NCBI GenBank assembly: GCA_913057895.1
Contig: CAJXOH010000003.1
Span: 25,899 to 89,898 of the forward strand
Length of the DNA stretch: 64,000 bases
Source of the DNA: an uncultured Bacteroidota bacterium
GTDB lineage: Bacteria > Bacteroidota > Rhodothermia > Balneolales > Balneolaceae
Reading direction: 5' to 3'
A program made the translations under genes and the position numbers. The number at the start of each line of letters is the position of its first letter. Within the stretch, counting starts at the first letter, position 1. The notes beneath the pieces are model-generated. The model ran no database searches, was not told where the DNA came from, and worked only from the letters and a program-made list of their open reading frames with translations. Of this stretch, positions 43,413-52,054 are shown one piece after another.

Positions 43413-45005
43413 ATGAAATCTACGTTGAGTATTCCCAGTACGGTGCAATTGAATGCATCGATCTCTAACCGCTGGATTGCCTGTTTTGTTGCACTACTTT
43501 TCCTATGGGTGCCATATGCATTACAAGCCCAGACAAACCTAGAAGCCTCGTCTGATGAGTCGCCAGAATCATCTACTGAAACGCCATCTGACTCACGGAC
43601 CTCTGCTCAAGTTTTTGAACTAAAAGAGACGATTCAACTTGCCCTGGAGCAAAGTCCTTTATCTCGAGCTGCTAAGTATTCGTTGGTTGCTAGTCAATTT
43701 CGGTATAAATCATTCCGCGCAGATTTACTACCTAGCTTAGATTTAAGTGGTGATGTGCCAAATTATAGCCGTAGACTCTCTACGCGACTGGCAGACGATG
43801 GGAGTACTCAGTTCATAGCCACCAAGCAGTCTAATGCTAGCTTGGAACTAGGAGTGAATCAAAATCTACTTTGGACTGGGGGAACGGTATCGATTGCAAG
43901 TGGAATGACACGCCTGGGGATTTTTAGTGATGAGAATACCTATTTATGGAGTTCGACCCCTTTGGTTGTAAGCTATCGACAACCTTTATTCCAATACAAT
44001 GCACTAAAATGGCGCAACAGGTTAGAACCGCTTCGGTTAACCATTGCTGAAAAGCAGTATGTCGAAGAGCTTGAGGATCTATCATTCACAGTGACTCAGC
44101 GATATTTTGATGTATTACTCGCCAAAATCAATCTTGATATCGCACAGACAAATGTGGCTGTAAATGACTCCATCTATAATATTTCTAGGGGTCGTTTTAA
44201 TATTGGGACCATCGCAGAAAATGACCTCCTCCAAAGTGAGTTAGCACTTCGTAATGCGGAAACCAATCTCACTAGCTCGCAAATACAGTACGATCAACAG
44301 ATCAAAAACTTTCGACTGTTATTAGGCCTCCCATCAGATGCCGACTTTGATGTGAGCATCCCGGATGAATTGCCTCGACTTGATGTGACGGCTGGAAAGG
44401 CTTTGGCGATGGCCCAACAAAATAATAGCACTTCATTAAACAATGCACTTCAGGAGATTGATGCTCGCCGACAATTGGAGCAGGCTGTTAGACAAAGCAC
44501 ATTTTCTGCGAACATTATCGCAAATGTTGGATTTAATCAGACTGCTGAGGATATCAGTGATGTTTATAATGACCCACTAGATCAACAGTTCATCACCCTT
44601 GGATTTGACATCCCAATATTTAATTGGGGTAAGGCGAGAGCAGAAATTCAGTCTGCACGTAATGTGCAAAGAGAAGTCGCGGATGAGATTGCATACAGTC
44701 AGGCTCAGTTTGAATTGGCTGTGCAAAATACGGTCATGGAGTTCTTACAATTAGAACGACAGCTCGAGATTGCTGCTCAATCTGACACCATTGCCTTAAG
44801 GCGTTATCAAGTAGCTCGTAACCGTTACCTCATTGGAAATATTGACATTACCAATCTACTGATTGCTCAAAACGAAAGAGACTCAGCCACGAGAGGGTAC
44901 ATTCAAGCACTACGTACGTACTGGCTTGGAGTCTACAATCTTCGACGCTTGACATTGTTTGATTTTGAGACGCAAGCCCCAATTACGTACGAACTAGAGA
45001 TTTAA
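43413..45005 (+). CDS. TolC-family outer-membrane efflux protein
   Basis: An outer-membrane export channel of about 530 residues. The signal peptide ends near LQAQT; two repeated OEP halves follow with the family patterns LSLDQAIQLALEQSP-like (here ETIQLALEQSPLSRAAKYSL) and a second in the C-terminal half (GKALAMAQQNNSTSLNNAL). It pairs with the adaptor and permease genes upstream. ATG at 43413 is preferred; ATG at 43401, inside the permease gene, is the alternative. It meets the dipeptidase gene tail to tail with 2 bases between stops. Confidence 0.9.
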   Translation: MKSTLSIPSTVQLNASISNRWIACFVALLFLWVPYALQAQTNLEASSDESPESSTETPSDSRTSAQVFELKETIQLALEQSPLSRAAKYSLVASQFRYKSFRADLLPSLDLSGDVPNYSRRLSTRLADDGSTQFIATKQSNASLELGVNQNLLWTGGTVSIASGMTRLGIFSDENTYLWSSTPLVVSYRQPLFQYNALKWRNRLEPLRLTIAEKQYVEELEDLSFTVTQRYFDVLLAKINLDIAQTNVAVNDSIYNISRGRFNIGTIAENDLLQSELALRNAETNLTSSQIQYDQQIKNFRLLLGLPSDADFDVSIPDELPRLDVTAGKALAMAQQNNSTSLNNALQEIDARRQLEQAVRQSTFSANIIANVGFNQTAEDISDVYNDPLDQQFITLGFDIPIFNWGKARAEIQSARNVQREVADEIAYSQAQFELAVQNTVMEFLQLERQLEIAAQSDTIALRRYQVARNRYLIGNIDITNLLIAQNERDSATRGYIQALRTYWLGVYNLRRLTLFDFETQAPITYELEI

Positions 45006-45007
45006 TC

Positions 45008-46384
45008 TTAGGACGTCTTGGTTGCCATATGGGCAAGGAATCGGGCGGAAACCTCCCTTCCTCGGAAAAAATCCTCTACTGAGAAGCTCTCATTGGGTGA
45101 ATGGAGGCCATCCTCATTCAATCCGAAGCCCATTAACACAGAGTCCACGCCGAGTACTCGCTTAAAGTCAGCAATGATTGGGATGGACCCCCCTTCTCGC
45201 GTAAAAAAGACATCTTTTTGGTAGACCTCTTTGAATGCCTGAGCTGCCTTTTGAATAGGATCAGAAGTAAGATCCATGACCACAGGACTTCCTCCATGGT
45301 GGTGTATAACGTTTACTCGAACGGAGTCAGGTGCGATAGAATGAATGAAGGATTCGAATTTGTCTGCAATCACAGTAGGCTCTTGGTTTGGAACGAGTCG
45401 CATAGACACTTTTGCACCAGCTGTAGCTGGAAGTACAGTTTTCGCCCCTTCACCTTGATATCCACCCCAAAGTCCATTGACATCAAATGTAGGGCGACTT
45501 GATACTCGTTCATGGACCGTATACTCTGCTTCCCCAACGACGTCCTGAATCCCAATCGCGTCTTTATATGCATCCAGAGAAAACGGCAATGCATGGACAG
45601 CTTCTTCTTCAGCGTTTGTTAATTCCAACACGTCATCATAAAACCCAGGAATCAAAACCTTCCCCGTTTTTGAATCAATGCATTGGGATAATAGATCACT
45701 TAATATGGTTGCTGGGTTGGGTGCTGCACCCCCATAAACCCCTGAATGGAGATCACGAGATGGACCCTCAACGTGAACTTCGAGATAGGCAAGACCCCGT
45801 AATCCTACTGTGATGGAAGGCTGATCTTTGCCAAACATGGCTGTATCAGATACCAGTACTGTATCACAAGAGCACCATGATTGGTTCTCCTCTAGAAACG
45901 GCACAAGGTTTGGGGACCCAATTTCTTCTTCCCCTTCCAGCAAGATTTTTACATTCACCGGTAACCGTTGTTCAGTGGCAAGCCAAGCTTCTAAGGCACA
46001 CACGTGAATAAAGCTTTGACCTTTGTCATCGCTGGCCCCTCTTGCATAGAGACGATCCCCCTTTTGGGTGGGCTCGAATGGAGGCGTTTCCCAAAGCTCT
46101 AACGGGTCGGCAGGTTGGACATCATAATGTCCATAGATTAGCACAGTAGGGGCATCCTCAGCATGAAGCCACTCTGCGGTTACAATGGGATTACCTGGAG
46201 TTTTGTGCACCGTTGCAGAGTCCATCCCAATGGCTTCTAAATGGGTACGAAGATGTTCAGCTAAGGAATCAATATCACCCTTATGCTCAGGACTTGTACT
46301 CACGCTTGGTACGCGTAAGATCTCTTTGAGGGCTTCTAAATGGGTCTCTTTTTTTGCGTCTAAGTAGGAAATGAGTGCGTCCAT
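45008..46384 (-). CDS. M20-family dipeptidase
   Basis: A cytoplasmic zinc metallopeptidase of the M20A/CNDP-like group, 458 residues. The metal ligands appear as YGHYDVQPADP (His, Asp), YARGASDDKGQ (Asp), LEGEEEIGSPN (catalytic Glu and metal Glu), VLVSDTAMF (Asp) and a C-terminal His in DGLHSPNES. It probably hydrolyses dipeptides for amino-acid recycling; its exact substrate is unknown. Complete, monocistronic, ATG at 46384. Confidence 0.93.
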   Translation of the reverse strand: MDALISYLDAKKETHLEALKEILRVPSVSTSPEHKGDIDSLAEHLRTHLEAIGMDSATVHKTPGNPIVTAEWLHAEDAPTVLIYGHYDVQPADPLELWETPPFEPTQKGDRLYARGASDDKGQSFIHVCALEAWLATEQRLPVNVKILLEGEEEIGSPNLVPFLEENQSWCSCDTVLVSDTAMFGKDQPSITVGLRGLAYLEVHVEGPSRDLHSGVYGGAAPNPATILSDLLSQCIDSKTGKVLIPGFYDDVLELTNAEEEAVHALPFSLDAYKDAIGIQDVVGEAEYTVHERVSSRPTFDVNGLWGGYQGEGAKTVLPATAGAKVSMRLVPNQEPTVIADKFESFIHSIAPDSVRVNVIHHHGGSPVVMDLTSDPIQKAAQAFKEVYQKDVFFTREGGSIPIIADFKRVLGVDSVLMGFGLNEDGLHSPNESFSVEDFFRGREVSARFLAHMATKTS

Positions 46385-46443
46385 GCAGGGGTTAATCTAT
46401 TTACAGGGTGTACTGTGCCATGTACTAATGAATGAATACAAGA

Positions 46444-47325
46444 CTATCTAGAAAGGCCAAGATAACGGGTATCAGCAAGGAAAACATCCTTGGTTGGTAT
46501 CCATCCAGAAGATCCATTTGACAGCGTTACAGGTAGCCATTCGCCCAGCTTGGATTCGCCTAATCGTTGCTCGTCTTCAGGTTTAGTCGAAGGGAAGGTT
46601 TGCAACTCGTTCATTCTCACTTGGACTTGTACACCTTCATAAGCCATAGTTTCACTGGGATTTTCAACCGTCGGCTCGTTATACAGTGTTATGGAATCCG
46701 TTGTTATATATCCGACCACTGTTTCATTGTAATGGATGGAGCTTGTCCATAACAACCCTGCAGCGATAACAGCAGCTAGGGCGCCCATACTGGTGACTAT
46801 GGTGGTCAATCGTGTGGGCAGGGAGGTGAACCAACGAAGGCCGAACCCAAGGGCGACAAGATATAATCCCAAAGATAAAACCCATGACCACCCATTGGGG
46901 GTGAATAATCCTTGGAGGGATTCAAATCCTTGTTGCCAAGGCGTTTTGGGAAGCACTGGGATGGTAAAGGGCAATTGATTTTGAACAGAGGTGAATGCTT
47001 CCTGGGCTTCCGTTTCAAGTCTAGGGTGTTCAGAGGCAAGCTGAAACCAACCCATGGCTTCACCCAGTCTACCCAATCGACTCGAAGCTACTCCCAAATT
47101 GAAGAAAAGCTCCGGTGCTTGCCCCCCTTCCACTACAATCTGTGAAAGTGCCTCATAGGACTGTACAATTTCCCCTTCACGATACCACTCAATCGCCTGT
47201 GAAAATGTTGCTTCATGCGTCTGTTGTGTGACTGCAGGTTGCATGGCTACAGACGTTTCGGAAGGAACATCCACAGCTTGGAGTTGTACTTGAAGTAGGA
47301 CTGCAAAGAAGAGGCTAATGGTCAT
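46444..47325 (-). CDS. batE: BatE-like TPR and SH3 domain protein
   Basis: The last gene of a Bat (Bacteroides aerotolerance) cluster. The 293-residue protein has a signal peptide or N-terminal anchor (ISLFFAVLLQVQLQA), two TPR units around residues 40-100 (ATFSQAIEWYREGEIVQSY, PELFFNLGVASSRLGRLGEAM), two TM helices in the middle (LYLVALGFGLRWFTSL, MGALAAVIAAGLLWTSSI), and a C-terminal bacterial SH3 domain (YITTDSITLYNEP, GEWLPVTLSNGSSGWIP). ATG at 47325 overlaps the batD stop by ATGA; an upstream ATG at 47370 would overlap by more. Its biochemical function is not known. Confidence 0.85.
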   Translation of the reverse strand: MTISLFFAVLLQVQLQAVDVPSETSVAMQPAVTQQTHEATFSQAIEWYREGEIVQSYEALSQIVVEGGQAPELFFNLGVASSRLGRLGEAMGWFQLASEHPRLETEAQEAFTSVQNQLPFTIPVLPKTPWQQGFESLQGLFTPNGWSWVLSLGLYLVALGFGLRWFTSLPTRLTTIVTSMGALAAVIAAGLLWTSSIHYNETVVGYITTDSITLYNEPTVENPSETMAYEGVQVQVRMNELQTFPSTKPEDEQRLGESKLGEWLPVTLSNGSSGWIPTKDVFLADTRYLGLSR

Positions 47326-49214
47326 GATTCCTTCAATCTTTTTAGCGAATCTTCGGCCAAATCTATCCACTCACGCACCTCAATTAGGTCATCCTTTAAC
47401 TGACTGGCTGTGGCTGAAGGGGAGTAAGACATTCGTGTGATTTGTTTGAAAACCTGATTAGAACGCTCCCGAAACTCAGTTCCAACATCGATAGACGCCA
47501 GGTGTTTCTCCGCATCGGCCAGCGTAAATGCGCCTGTGGGCCGGTGAAGCTTTAATCGGAGGTATTCGATGATATGCTGCGTTAATGTAGTGTAATGCAT
47601 CTGTACTTCATTGGATGGACGTCCAGAATCTCCGAAGAGCTCATTTTCGATAGAGTCACACTCCTTCAATAAGCTTCGAGCTGCACTATGACGTTTTCGT
47701 GAGGGCTCTTGCTGATTTCGTATTCGCCGTACGATTACAGTAAGCCAAAAGCCGACGCCGAGCAACGTTGGAACAAGAACCCGTGAAACCCAGGTACCCT
47801 GTTGCCAAAACCACGTAGGGATAGAGACCGTTTGCGTCCATGTTGGTGCTCCCCCCATCATAGGGAACTGCCGTGCTGCCTCTGACAGCTGAACAGGTGT
47901 TTGTGGCAATGCATCTCTTGCGATCAACGTGAGTGCAGGCAGAGAGGTGACATCCCAACGGCCAGTGCTGGGGTTGTAATAGGCTATGTCCACATCAGGG
48001 AGTTCACTTCTCCCCGAGCTAGACGGAACGACTAGATCTGTAAAGCTCTTTTGCCCTTCTACTCGCTCATTACGAGCACGAAACTCGGACATCTCTTGAG
48101 GGGAGTATTCTTGCCAATCTTCCGGATAGTCCCATTCTGGACGGGTTAAAAGAGGAAGATTTCCTGTACCCTGGATGGTTGTTGTTACCTCAATTCCTTC
48201 TCCAACCTGTACTTCACGAGCGGAGGCACTCCTAGTGATGGTGAAAGATCCCACAGCATCCAGTATAACATCTACATTGGGTGGATTTGTCGGTCGCGTA
48301 ACGTTCAACTCAACCTCATCAGTTTGCAAGGTTACCCGTCTCAAATTTGTCCCAAAGCTATCAAAAATGCTCCCAAAAGGATCGCGACTTGATACTTGAG
48401 ATCGGACGCCTAATACCATTGGAAATGGGTCTACGACCAAGGTTCCTGTTCTGGTTGGAAAAACAAGGAACTTGAGTAGTGTTGCCTTGCGAAATCGCTG
48501 ACCTTGGATGAGTGCATCCTCTGCTCGTGGTTGTGCTTGTCCTTCTAATTCCTCCTTCCAAAGCCCATCCGCACTCCAGCCAGTTAGAGGTTGAAACGAC
48601 TGCACCTCCAAACCGCTTCGAAAGTAAAGCACAACCTCTGCCAATAGTTGTTGTCCCAACACAGGGGTGTCATCGTCAAACACCATTTCAATAAAGATAT
48701 CCGGGATCGATCCATCATCTGCGGTGGCCCCAGACGCAGCTGATTGCACCTGAAAAGGGAGTGGGTCTGTGGTATAGGTCTCTCCATCAATGATTACATC
48801 TAACGAGGGGATCTCAAAAGAGCCTTCCCTCTCAGCCATAAGCGTATACGTGTACGTCAGCGATGAGGACGCGTTTCCATTGATGATTTGGTAACTCGAA
48901 GAACGTGAGGGTACTCTGTTAAGAATCCTAACTCCATCAATTTGACCGATTTGTGGATAATCTGCGCTAGAAAATGCACCGTTCTTGATCTCGATCGATA
49001 ATGTAAAGGACTCCCCTGTGTATATAATTGTATTGGATAGTGTGGCCTGTACGTCAGGTTCCTGGCCTTGTGCTGTTGCTGAGATGAAAGGGATCATCGA
49101 AAGTGCAACACACCAAAACATCCATCCTAGGATTTTAGACCCTCGAAGAGCTCGAACAAGTTTTGTGTGGAGTTGGACATGATGAGCCCATGGATTCCAT
49201 GCAACCATCATCAT
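47322..49214 (-). CDS. batD: BatD-like oxygen-tolerance membrane protein
   Basis: A 630-residue membrane-anchored protein with a signal sequence (MFWCVALSMIPFISATAQG). Ig-like beta-sandwich repeats follow (VQATLSNTIIYTGESFTLSIEIKNG), which is the BatD family hallmark. A single TM lies at about 468-490 (VPTLLGVGFWLTVIV), and the C-terminal cytoplasmic region is helical. It is part of batC-batD-batE with overlaps of a few bases. ATG at 49214, two codons after the batC stop, is favoured over the TTG at 49226. BatA/BatB (VWA domain) and MoxR partners are not upstream. Confidence 0.88.
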   Translation of the reverse strand: MMMVAWNPWAHHVQLHTKLVRALRGSKILGWMFWCVALSMIPFISATAQGQEPDVQATLSNTIIYTGESFTLSIEIKNGAFSSADYPQIGQIDGVRILNRVPSRSSSYQIINGNASSSLTYTYTLMAEREGSFEIPSLDVIIDGETYTTDPLPFQVQSAASGATADDGSIPDIFIEMVFDDDTPVLGQQLLAEVVLYFRSGLEVQSFQPLTGWSADGLWKEELEGQAQPRAEDALIQGQRFRKATLLKFLVFPTRTGTLVVDPFPMVLGVRSQVSSRDPFGSIFDSFGTNLRRVTLQTDEVELNVTRPTNPPNVDVILDAVGSFTITRSASAREVQVGEGIEVTTTIQGTGNLPLLTRPEWDYPEDWQEYSPQEMSEFRARNERVEGQKSFTDLVVPSSSGRSELPDVDIAYYNPSTGRWDVTSLPALTLIARDALPQTPVQLSEAARQFPMMGGAPTWTQTVSIPTWFWQQGTWVSRVLVPTLLGVGFWLTVIVRRIRNQQEPSRKRHSAARSLLKECDSIENELFGDSGRPSNEVQMHYTTLTQHIIEYLRLKLHRPTGAFTLADAEKHLASIDVGTEFRERSNQVFKQITRMSYSPSATASQLKDDLIEVREWIDLAEDSLKRLKES

Positions 49215-49219
49215 GCCAC

Positions 49220-50074
49220 TTACCAATCTTTGGCCTTACGTTGCTGCTCTTCCTTGGCCTCTTTTTTCATTTCACGCAAGAGATCTTTCTCTTTTTGTTC
49301 TAATGCATCCAACAGGGCTTCTGCTTCTCGTGGTTGCATAGACGGTGCCTCACCTTGTTGGGGTTGCTGCTGTGGTGGTGGCTGATTTTGTTGGTTTGGA
49401 TCCTGGTTTTGACCATTTTGGTCATCTTGAGAGTCTTGGTTCTGATCTTGATTCTGGTTTTGCTGGTCTTGCTCTTGATCAGGGTTTTGATCCTGATTTT
49501 GGGAATCTTGATTTTGATCCTGTTCCTGATTCTGATCGTTTTGCTGTTGATTCTGTTGCTCTTGCTGCTGTTGCAGAAGCATTTCCAAGTTATGCTTCGC
49601 GTCAGAATCCCCAGGATTTGCTTTCAGTGCTTGCTTGAGCGCATCAATCGCGGCTTCAGGGTCTTCTTGAGCGAGCAAAGTCCCTTTGTTGTAATCGGCT
49701 TTAGACAATTCTAACGGATCAAAAGCCAGTGTGCTTCCCGATTCTTTAAAGGCATCATACGATTCGATGGCCTGCTCCGTATCACCTAATTGCGCCAAAG
49801 AGTTGCCCAGGTTAAACCAAAGCTTTGGTAGGGTCTGATTGGGTTTATCCTGATCCACAGGTTGCCTTTGTAACAATCCCCGGTAGGCATCTGCTGCTTG
49901 ATCATAGGTCCCTTGATTGTAGAGATCATTCGCTTCTTTTTCTGGCTGAACCCAGGGCCTAAGTACAGAGGATTGACCATACGCCATATCGAATGGAGCA
50001 CCGACCACGAAGGATCCAACTAGTAGAATAGTGGACGCTAACGTAATACGAAAAGGTTGGATCAAGTGATTCAT
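49220..50074 (-). CDS. batC: BatC-like TPR protein with a Gln/Asn/Asp-rich tract
   Basis: A 284-residue secreted or periplasmic protein with a signal peptide (IQPFRITLASTILLVGSFVVG...AYG). TPR units occupy about residues 45-165 (ANDLYNQGTYDQAADAYRG, KLWFNLGNSLAQLGDTEQAIESYDAF, AAIDALKQALKANPGDSDAKHNLE). Then comes about 84 residues consisting almost only of Gln, Asn, Asp, Glu and Pro, and a charged helical C-terminus with Lys/Glu repeats. ATG at 50074 clears the upstream yebC gene; earlier in-frame starts overlap it. Confidence 0.85.
   Translation of the reverse strand: MNHLIQPFRITLASTILLVGSFVVGAPFDMAYGQSSVLRPWVQPEKEANDLYNQGTYDQAADAYRGLLQRQPVDQDKPNQTLPKLWFNLGNSLAQLGDTEQAIESYDAFKESGSTLAFDPLELSKADYNKGTLLAQEDPEAAIDALKQALKANPGDSDAKHNLEMLLQQQQEQQNQQQNDQNQEQDQNQDSQNQDQNPDQEQDQQNQNQDQNQDSQDDQNGQNQDPNQQNQPPPQQQPQQGEAPSMQPREAEALLDALEQKEKDLLREMKKEAKEEQQRKAKDW
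49322..49573 (-). repeat. Low-complexity Q/N/D tract in batC
   Basis: Residues about 168-251 of BatC. The pattern QNQDQNQD and variants recur with shifts, and on the plus strand the DNA reads as an imperfect TTGATTTTG-like repeat. Six-frame reading on the opposite strand gives spurious Leu/Val/Ile-rich frames, which are shadows. Confidence 0.85.
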
Positions 50075-50090
50075 AGAGTGTAGAAACGTC

Positions 50091-50846
50091 TTACCCTTGG
50101 AAATATTTTTGTTCAAATTCCTCATTAGAGGCAAGATTCCAGTAAATCGAAGAGATATCCATATTCTCTTCAAAACGTTGGTATAGCTCAATGTTCTTCA
50201 TATGCGTCTCCTCGTCCACGTCCACCGTTGTCATGGGGACGCGTACCAGCTCAGCACTTTCAACAGCAAACCCTGCCTCTATCAACACAGTCTTTACCGC
50301 CATAAGTTCATCTCTAGCAGTGATGACCTCTGCTCGCCCTTCAAATAGTTCTACATCAACTAGATAGTCTTCTAGGGTTTCTAAAATTGGCCATTCATCC
50401 TCTGCTTCCGTTGCGAACTCAAGTCTGCCTTTGGTCTCAAAGAGGTAATTTACAGATCCCGTTTCCCCAAGATTTCCCCCGCCCTTCGAAAACAGGTGGC
50501 GTACTTCTCCTGCTGTTCGATGAACATTATTACTTGTTCCTTCTAATATAAAGGCAACCCCTCCTGGCCCGTACCCTTCATAAGACACCTCTGTGAAGGT
50601 TTCGCCCTCTTTATTGTCCTTGCCGGCCCCTTTATCAATGGCCTTTTGAATTTTGTCTTTAGGGACATTGGCTGCTTTGGCATTATCCACTGCCAGAGCT
50701 AGCCGAGCGTTGGATTCTACGGCATCACCACCTTCTCGAGCTGCAATCGTGATTTCACGAGTGAGTTTTGTAAAGACCTTTGCTCGCTTTAAATCTTCCT
50801 TCGCCTTTTTATGACGAATATTTGCCCACTTGGAATGTCCTGCCAT
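50091..50846 (-). CDS. yebC: YebC/PmpR family protein
   Basis: A 251-residue cytoplasmic protein opening with the family signature MAGHSKWANIRHKKAKEDLKRAK, then KLTREITIAAREGG and EGYGPGGVAFILEGTSNN. The family includes DNA-binding regulators such as PmpR and, in recent work, YebC-type proteins reported to help ribosomes through polyproline stretches. Complete, ATG at 50846. It is divergent from bshA and upstream of the Bat genes, with 17 bases before the batC start, so it may lead that transcript. Confidence 0.95.
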   Translation of the reverse strand: MAGHSKWANIRHKKAKEDLKRAKVFTKLTREITIAAREGGDAVESNARLALAVDNAKAANVPKDKIQKAIDKGAGKDNKEGETFTEVSYEGYGPGGVAFILEGTSNNVHRTAGEVRHLFSKGGGNLGETGSVNYLFETKGRLEFATEAEDEWPILETLEDYLVDVELFEGRAEVITARDELMAVKTVLIEAGFAVESAELVRVPMTTVDVDEETHMKNIELYQRFEENMDISSIYWNLASNEEFEQKYFQG

Positions 50847-50905
50847 GGTGTTAAGTTTAAAGGGTGTTCAACAAGGGAAAAATATACGTCATTCAACTGT
50901 AAATC

Positions 50906-52051
50906 ATGAATATTGGGATTGTATGCTACCCTACCTTTGGTGGGAGTGGAGTTGTAGCGACCGAGCTTGCAAAAGGTTTGGCAAAAAAAGGACATAAGGT
51001 GCATATCATTTCGTATGCTAGACCAGCCCGTTTAGATGCCTTTGAAACTCACATCGTATATCATGAGGTGACTGTACAGTCCTACCCACTGTTTGAATAC
51101 CCACCCTATGGACTGGCACTCGCCAACATGCTATCGCACATTATTGAGAATGAATCCCTTGACGTCTTGCATGTTCATTACGCGCTTCCTCACACCACAA
51201 GTGCGTTTCTTGCCTGCCAGATCTTGGGTGATCGCGGCAAACGTGTCCCCATTGTAACGACGCTTCATGGCACGGACATTACCCTGGTTGGTCGAGATCC
51301 TTCGTACAAACGGATTGTTGACTTTTCACTCAATCAAAGTGATGGGATTACTGCGGTATCGGAATATTTAAAAGCCGAAACAATACGGCAGTTTGAGATA
51401 CATCAAGATGTTGAGGTGATTCCAAATTTCATTGATTTAGAGCGTTTTGCAAGGATTCCAAACCCCGTTCTCCGTCATGAATTAGCGCCTGAAGGCGAGC
51501 CATTACTCATGCATGTCTCTAATTTCCGAAAAGTGAAACGTGTCGTTGTTTTGGTAAAAATGATGGCAACACTATTAGAAAAAGGGGGAAGAGCCAAACT
51601 CATTATGGTGGGTGATGGTCCTGAGAGACTCAAGGCAGAATCGTTGGCAAAAGAACTGGGCGTACTGCGACATATCCGCTTCTTAGGGAAACAGGAGCAA
51701 GTAGAGCAGCTACTCTCAATGTCTGATGTCTTCCTACTGCCTAGTGGTTCAGAAACCTTTGGGTTGGCAGCTCTTGAAGCCATGGCATGCGGTGTGCCAG
51801 TTGTATCGACCAACATAGGAGGCCTGCCAGAGGTGAATATCCATGGAGAAACAGGCTATTTGGTCGAATTGGATGACGCTGAGGCGATGGCAGAATACAC
51901 GCTCAAAATCTTAGAAGATGACGCGCTAAAAGAGCGGTTGTCTGCGAACGCTCGTGAGAGGGCAGTTCGATTTGAGCAATCTAAAATTGTCCAAGAGTAT
52001 GAAGACTTCTACACGAAGTGCTTGGACAAAGTGAGCAAGGCTCGTGCCTAG
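50906..52051 (+). CDS. bshA: BshA, N-acetyl-alpha-D-glucosaminyl L-malate synthase
   Basis: A GT4 glycosyltransferase that catalyses the first step of bacillithiol synthesis, transfer of GlcNAc from UDP-GlcNAc to L-malate. The 381-residue protein opens with the BshA-specific NIGIVCYPTFGGSGVVATELAKGLAKKGH. Next are VLHVHYALPHTTSAFLA, TLHGTDITLVG, DGITAVSEYLK, and the GT4 donor-site E(x7)E region GSETFGLAALEAMACG. No bshB or bshC is nearby. It is divergent from yebC by 59 bases and convergent with sucC with 3 bases between ends. Confidence 0.92.
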   Translation: MNIGIVCYPTFGGSGVVATELAKGLAKKGHKVHIISYARPARLDAFETHIVYHEVTVQSYPLFEYPPYGLALANMLSHIIENESLDVLHVHYALPHTTSAFLACQILGDRGKRVPIVTTLHGTDITLVGRDPSYKRIVDFSLNQSDGITAVSEYLKAETIRQFEIHQDVEVIPNFIDLERFARIPNPVLRHELAPEGEPLLMHVSNFRKVKRVVVLVKMMATLLEKGGRAKLIMVGDGPERLKAESLAKELGVLRHIRFLGKQEQVEQLLSMSDVFLLPSGSETFGLAALEAMACGVPVVSTNIGGLPEVNIHGETGYLVELDDAEAMAEYTLKILEDDALKERLSANARERAVRFEQSKIVQEYEDFYTKCLDKVSKARA

Positions 52052-52054
52052 TTT

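Noticed and set aside
49334..49714. Long Leu/Ile/Val-rich plus-strand open frames opposite batC
   Set aside because: They are antisense readings of the Gln/Asn/Asp codon tract. They look like a membrane protein only because CAA/GAT codons read backwards as TTG/ATC.
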